Shown: positions 4,929 to 8,112 of the stretch, piece after piece
How positions within the stretch are numbered: the first letter of the stretch is position 1
Layout: each line of letters opens with the position of its first letter
From: Actinomycetota bacterium
GTDB taxonomy: Bacteria; Actinomycetota; Thermoleophilia; Gaiellales; Gaiellaceae
NCBI GenBank assembly: GCA_005883365.1
Contig: VAXA01000155.1
Location: forward strand, 1 to 8,112
DNA length: 8,112 nucleotides
Direction: 5' to 3'
Made by a program: the position numbers and the translations under genes
The notes under the pieces: generated by a model
Told to the model about the DNA's origin: nothing
The model's input: only the letters and a program-made list of their open reading frames with translations
Databases searched by the model: none

Positions 4929-6003
4929 GAGCGTGCGCAGGCGCGGCAGGTAGTTGCACCGTGACGCGGAGCCCGCCGGCGGCCCGGGGGGTGAGAGTGA
5001 GGGTTCCCTCGTGTGCCTGGGTGATGCTCTTGACGATGGCCAGGCCGAGCCCGACGCCTGCGTGGTCGCCGCGTATGCGTCTGGTGCCGCGGAGAAACGG
5101 CTCGGCAAGCGTGGCAACTGACCGGGGGGTGAGCTTCTCGCCGGTGTTCTCGACGGTGAGCACGGCACTTTTCGGCTGAGCGCTGGTCGTGACCCAAACG
5201 GTGCCCTGTTCGGGCAGATTGTGGGCGATCGCGTTGTGCACGAGATTCGTGCTCAGTTGCAGCAGGAGCGCGCGTGAGCCGATGGTGGGGGTCATTTCAC
5301 CGGACGTCTCGATGGTGAGGCCGCGTCTTTCGGCGAGGGGGAGGAGCGTTTCGGTGGCTTCTTCCGCGATGAGGGACAGGTCGACGCGTTCTCGGGCGAA
5401 GGACCGCTGGTCGGCGCGGCTGAGCAGAAGCAGCGCTTCGGTAAGGTCGATTGCGCGGGTATTGACGGCATGGAGGCGGTCGACGAGCTCGCCGGTGTCG
5501 CCGTTGGGATCGTTGCGGGCGACGTCGAGAAGCGTCTGCGTGATCGCCAGCGGGGTGCGCAGTTCGTGGGAGGCATTGGCCGCGAATCTCTGCTGTTCGG
5601 CTACGTGCGCTTCGAGCCGGGCGAGCATGGTGTCGAAGGCGTCCGCGAGTTCGCGGAACTCGTCCTGACGTCCTTCCAACTCGATTCGGTGGGAGAGCGA
5701 TCCACTCGCGGCCATGCGTGTGGCGTCGGTGACGTGAGTCAGGGGAGCGAGCATGCGGCCGGCGAGAAGCCACCCTCCCAGCAGACCGAATACCAGCAGG
5801 AACGCCATCGCGATGGCCGCGATCGGAGCGAAATCGCGCAGGAGGTCGGCGTGGCTGCGCACCATGAAGATCACGCCAGGGTGCACACCACGCGAGAGGG
5901 AGAAGTACCCGGCGGCGAGCAGTACGGCACCTGCGAGCATGAGGAAGCCGGCGTAGCTGAGGGTGAGCTTGAGGCGAACGCTCAAACCAGGGGCTCTATC
6001 CAC
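4900..6003 (-). CDS. Two-component sensor histidine kinase (HAMP, HisKA, HATPase_c)
   Basis: Start taken as GTG 6003-6001, overlapping the response-regulator stop by 8 nt and preceded by a purine-rich GGGAGGGG site; the frame is open further upstream (to 6153) but lies inside the regulator gene. The product has 367 residues. A first transmembrane helix spans ~13-35, a short external loop of about 20 residues follows, and a second helix spans ~59-81. A HAMP linker (83-135) starts at RMLAPLTHV. The dimerisation/phosphoacceptor motif is FAANASHELRTPL with His146. The ATPase domain has the N box NLVHNAIAHN (253-262), G1-like VENTGE (284-289, Glu in place of the usual Asp), an F-box-like FLRGTRR and G2 GVGLGLAIVKS (316-326). 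The short loop suggests sensing at or in the membrane. It partners the adjacent regulator and may sense cell-wall state. Confidence 0.93.
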   Translation of the reverse strand: MDRAPGLSVRLKLTLSYAGFLMLAGAVLLAAGYFSLSRGVHPGVIFMVRSHADLLRDFAPIAAIAMAFLLVFGLLGGWLLAGRMLAPLTHVTDATRMAASGSLSHRIELEGRQDEFRELADAFDTMLARLEAHVAEQQRFAANASHELRTPLAITQTLLDVARNDPNGDTGELVDRLHAVNTRAIDLTEALLLLSRADQRSFARERVDLSLIAEEATETLLPLAERRGLTIETSGEMTPTIGSRALLLQLSTNLVHNAIAHNLPEQGTVWVTTSAQPKSAVLTVENTGEKLTPRSVATLAEPFLRGTRRIRGDHAGVGLGLAIVKSITQAHEGTLTLTPRAAGGLRVTVQLPAAPAHAPMEFYSGAR

Positions 6004-6691
6004 GCTCCCCTCCCTCGCGCCCGTCGTCTGGTCCTGTGTCGACGCGGTAGCCGGCGCCGGCCACGGTGGCGACAATCCACGGTTCGCCGAGGCGTTTGCG
6101 CAGTCCCGAGACCGTGATGCGCACGGCATTGGTGAACGGGTCCGCGTTCTCATCCCACGCTCGAGCCAGGAGCTCTTCGGCGCTGACGACGCCGCCTTCG
6201 GCCGCGACGAGAACCTCGAGCACGGCGAACTGCTTCCGCGTCAGCGCGACGTAACGGCCGTCACGGTAGACCTCGCGGCGGAACGGATCGAGCCGCAAGC
6301 CCGCGATCTCGCGCACAGGCGGCCTGTTGTGGGCACGCCTGCGGTCGAGCGCTCTGAGACGGAGCACGAGCTCGCGGAGCTCGAACGGCTTCGTGAGGTA
6401 GTCGTCGGCGCCGAGCTCGAACCCGGTGGCCTTGTCGTCGAGACGGTCGGCGGCGGTGAGCATGAGGATCGGCATGCCGCTGCCGGAGGCGACGATGCGT
6501 TCGGCGATCTCGTCGCCGGAGGGGCCGGGGATATCGCGGTCGAGCACGGCGATGTCGTAGGTGTTGAAGCTCAGCAGCTCCAGAGCGGTGTCGCCGTCAC
6601 CTGCGATGTCCGCCGCGATCGCTTCCAGCCGTAGGCCGTCGCGGATGGCTTCCGCCATGTAGGGCTCGTCCTCGACGATCAACACCCGCAT
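5996..6691 (-). CDS. OmpR/PhoB-family response regulator
   Basis: A 231-residue protein. The N-terminal receiver domain (1-~115) has acidic pocket E7/D8, phosphoacceptor D51 (IAVLDRDIPG), T79 (PILMLTAAD) and K101 (DDYLTKPF). The C-terminal winged helix binds DNA: REVYRDGRYVALTRKQFAVLEVL, the recognition-helix region NAVRITVSGLRKRLG, and the final wing VATVAGAGYRVDT. ATG 6691-6689 is the start; the only GGAG sits almost against the ATG, so the mRNA may be leaderless or nearly so. It overlaps the kinase gene and is divergent from the D,D-carboxypeptidase gene, a likely target. The receiver sequence resembles regulators common beside wall-modifying genes in actinobacteria (from memory). Confidence 0.95.
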   Translation of the reverse strand: MRVLIVEDEPYMAEAIRDGLRLEAIAADIAGDGDTALELLSFNTYDIAVLDRDIPGPSGDEIAERIVASGSGMPILMLTAADRLDDKATGFELGADDYLTKPFELRELVLRLRALDRRRAHNRPPVREIAGLRLDPFRREVYRDGRYVALTRKQFAVLEVLVAAEGGVVSAEELLARAWDENADPFTNAVRITVSGLRKRLGEPWIVATVAGAGYRVDTGPDDGREGGERG

Positions 6692-6705
6692 GCTCCGATG
6701 CTAGA

Positions 6706-6750
6706 GCCGGCGCGTATCGCCGGCATATCGAAAAGCACAAACGTGCCGGC
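6706..6750. promoter_or_regulatory. GCCGGC-rich inverted repeats in the divergent regulator/carboxypeptidase promoter region
   Basis: The 85-bp gap between the two divergent genes holds GCCGGCG (6706-6712) and its inverse CGCCGGC (6718-6724) around a 5-bp spacer. A further GCCGGC copy lies at 6745-6750. This could be an operator for the response regulator, controlling itself and the carboxypeptidase. OmpR-type regulators more often bind direct repeats, so this is tentative. Confidence 0.35.
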
Positions 6751-6776
6751 AACACCGGGCTGCCTTGAATCGAGGC

Positions 6777-7799
6777 ATGACCTACAGCCCAGCACGAACA
6801 ACGACCCATCGGATTCGTAGGACGCGTGTTGCCGGCCTGCTGGCCGTTACCGCGGCGTTCGCCGCAGCCCTCGGCTACCACGTGCTGGCGTCCTCGTCCC
6901 CGACGGCGACCTCATCCACCGACGTCCTCCGCAGTGCGCACCGTGATGCGCGTGGCGGGGCAGTGGCCAGCACGGTGTGGCCGGAATATGGCCAAGCCGC
7001 GTTCATCCGATCAGGACAGTCGCAGGTCCACGCCGGCCCGAACCAGCACGCGGCTCCGATTGCCAGCGTCGCGAAGGTGATGACGGCCTATCTCGTGCTC
7101 CGTGACCACCCGCTACGGCCCGGCGAGGACGGCCCGTCGATCACGCTCACCGACGCCGATGTCGCCGACACCGACCGCCGCCGCGGACAGCACGAGTCGG
7201 TCGTGTCCGTCGCCGCGGGGGAGCGGCTGACCGAACTGCAGGCGCTGCAGGCCCTGCTCCTGCCCTCGGCGAACAACATCGCCGCGGTTCTGGCGCGATG
7301 GGACGGCGGCTCGTCGGGCCGGTTCGTCTTCCGGATGAACGCCACCGCACGGTCGCTTGGCATGACCCACACCCGCTACACCGACCCGAGCGGCTATGAC
7401 GACGCAACCGTGTCGACTGCCGTCGACCAGGTGCGGGTTGTCAATCGGGCCATGCGCCTGCCGGTGTTCGCGAGCATCGTCGCCACACCGAGCGCGACGC
7501 TGCCGGTCGCCGGCACCGTGCACAACACCGACACACTGCTCGGGCACGACGGGTTTGTCGGCGTCAAGACCGGCTCGGACGCCGCGGCCGGCGGCTGCTT
7601 TGCGTTCCGGGCCATCCGCCGGATCGACGGCAAGCGGAGGGCGATCACCGGGGTCGTGTTGGGCCAGCCCGGCCAGGACCAGATCGCGGCAGGTCTCGTG
7701 GCCGCCGCCGCCATGGTCGACCGCCTCGCCGGGCATCGGGCTATGGGAGCTCTACCGCCACGTACCCGGCCGGCCGTTCCGAACTTGAAAGCTCCATAG
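6777..7799 (+). CDS. D-alanyl-D-alanine carboxypeptidase (peptidase S11, low-molecular-weight PBP)
   Basis: A 340-residue serine peptidase that trims the terminal D-Ala of peptidoglycan stem peptides. The three penicillin-binding motifs are all present: S97-VAK100 (ASVAKVMTAYLVL), S164-AN166 (LLPSANNIAAVL) and K264-TG266 (GVKTGSDAAAGG). An Arg-rich N-terminus plus hydrophobic stretch (18-38) is a signal peptide or membrane anchor, followed by a Ser/Thr linker, so the enzyme acts outside the membrane. The C-terminal PBP5-like domain is absent. ATG 6777 is chosen, with GAGG too close to be ideal; TTG 6765 is an in-frame alternative adding four residues. Its divergence from a two-component pair parallels wall-responsive modules such as VanRS with a D,D-carboxypeptidase, but no other van genes are in the window. 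Confidence 0.93.
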   Translation: MTYSPARTTTHRIRRTRVAGLLAVTAAFAAALGYHVLASSSPTATSSTDVLRSAHRDARGGAVASTVWPEYGQAAFIRSGQSQVHAGPNQHAAPIASVAKVMTAYLVLRDHPLRPGEDGPSITLTDADVADTDRRRGQHESVVSVAAGERLTELQALQALLLPSANNIAAVLARWDGGSSGRFVFRMNATARSLGMTHTRYTDPSGYDDATVSTAVDQVRVVNRAMRLPVFASIVATPSATLPVAGTVHNTDTLLGHDGFVGVKTGSDAAAGGCFAFRAIRRIDGKRRAITGVVLGQPGQDQIAAGLVAAAAMVDRLAGHRAMGALPPRTRPAVPNLKAP

Positions 7800-7821
7800 A
7801 CGGCTCCAGCTACGGGTCGCG

Positions 7822-8034
7822 CTACGGCACCCACGTCTCGGCCAGCGGCGTGAGCTGGAGCTCGTGAGTGGGGGCCCGGGTTCTTTGGCCGGCGAGAAAG
7901 CGAACGGCATCCGCGATCTCGCTGGGGTCGGCGAGGGTCTCGGGTGCCACCGGGCCGCTCACGGGTTGGATGCCTGCGTCGACGATCAGTAGCGCGACGT
8001 GGATGCCGCGTGGACGCAGCTCGAGCGCCGCGGC
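7822..8034 (-). pseudogene. C-terminal fragment of a short-chain dehydrogenase/reductase (SDR)
   Basis: Reading on the minus strand to TAG (7824-7822), the frame gives AAALELRPRGIHVALLIVDAG, then ETLADPSEIADAVRFLAGQ and THELQLTPLAETWVP. This matches the last third of SDR enzymes: the helix and strand after the catalytic Tyr-x-x-x-Lys, then the 'adp.eIAdav.fLa.Q...wthEl' C-terminus. The catalytic Tyr/Lys and the Rossmann nucleotide-binding half are not in the window. The frame stays open to the window edge, but beyond 8034 the residues (DSDDPGERAAERV) no longer look like an SDR, whereas the plus strand there reads like a membrane protein. I therefore favour a truncated gene. If the frame continues, it could be the end of an intact divergent SDR. 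Confidence 0.5.
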
Positions 8035-8112
8035 GCGCCGAACTCGCTCGGCGGCTCGCTCGCCTGGATCGTCGGAATCCTGGCGCTCTTCGTGCCATTC
8101 TCCGTCTGGCGC
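8035..8112 (+). pseudogene. C-terminal fragment of an ABC-2-type transporter permease (runs off window)
   Basis: The plus strand reads NSLGGSLAWIVGILALFVPF followed by SVWR up to the window edge. This is a hydrophobic segment ending in V-P-x-(A/S)-V-x-R, as in the last transmembrane helix of DrrB-like ABC-2 permeases. The N-terminal part of such a permease would have to lie to the left, but there the DNA codes for an SDR tail on the other strand. The permease therefore seems to be 5'-truncated at about 8035. With only ~26 residues visible the assignment is tentative. Confidence 0.4.

Noticed and set aside
6004..6153. 50-residue N-terminal extension of the histidine kinase
   Set aside because: It lies wholly inside the response regulator gene in another frame, is not membrane- or domain-like, and GTG 6003 has a good ribosome site with the usual short overlap.
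7802..7861. Inverted repeat GGCTCCAGCT (7802-7811) / AGCTGGAGCT (7852-7861) as a terminator after the carboxypeptidase gene
   Set aside because: It has one mismatch and a 40-nt loop, and its right arm lies inside the SDR coding tail; too weak to call.

Overview
The window is high-GC DNA with strongly GC-biased third codon positions, GTG starts and short intergenic gaps. This fits a high-GC actinomycetota-type bacterium. The small conserved proteins and gene mix suggest a soil lineage such as Thermoleophilia/Solirubrobacterales, but that is an inference from style and not from a marker gene.

Left part (1-2436, + strand): the C-terminal end of a methionine-rich right-handed beta-helix protein overlaps, through GTGA, a gene for a deiodinase-like thioredoxin-fold protein. 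That second gene is the highlight. Its reading frame is interrupted by a TGA (757-759) exactly where iodothyronine deiodinases carry selenocysteine. The TGA is followed, 12 nt later, by a perfect 6-bp hairpin with a GGUC loop, the expected form of a bacterial SECIS element. Read as selenocysteine, the gene is a 237-residue selenoprotein with a U-P-Y-C redox motif; read as stop, it would look like two unrelated fragments. It is followed by a small protein with a C-x-C-x4-C motif and a hemolysin III/PAQR membrane protein.

Middle (2437-3475, - strand): a cold-shock protein gene is followed on the same strand by three small conserved-type proteins of unknown function. A strong 16-bp hairpin separates csp from the rest. 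Facing away from csp, on the + strand, are a RibD-C/dihydrofolate-reductase-family protein (3756-4370) and a glyoxalase-fold (VOC) protein (4500-4928). Between these two lies a short minus-strand tail that may be the remnant of a zinc alcohol dehydrogenase.

Right part (4900-7799): an OmpR-type response regulator and a histidine kinase overlap on the - strand and are transcribed divergently from a D,D-carboxypeptidase with all three penicillin-binding motifs. This arrangement suggests a cell-wall-sensing regulon. The kinase gene overlaps the VOC gene tail to tail by 29 bp. The last 300 bp hold the C-terminal part of a short-chain dehydrogenase (- strand), apparently abutting the last transmembrane segment of an ABC-2-type permease (+ strand), which looks like a recombination scar. 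I saw no tRNA, rRNA, CRISPR array or insertion sequence.
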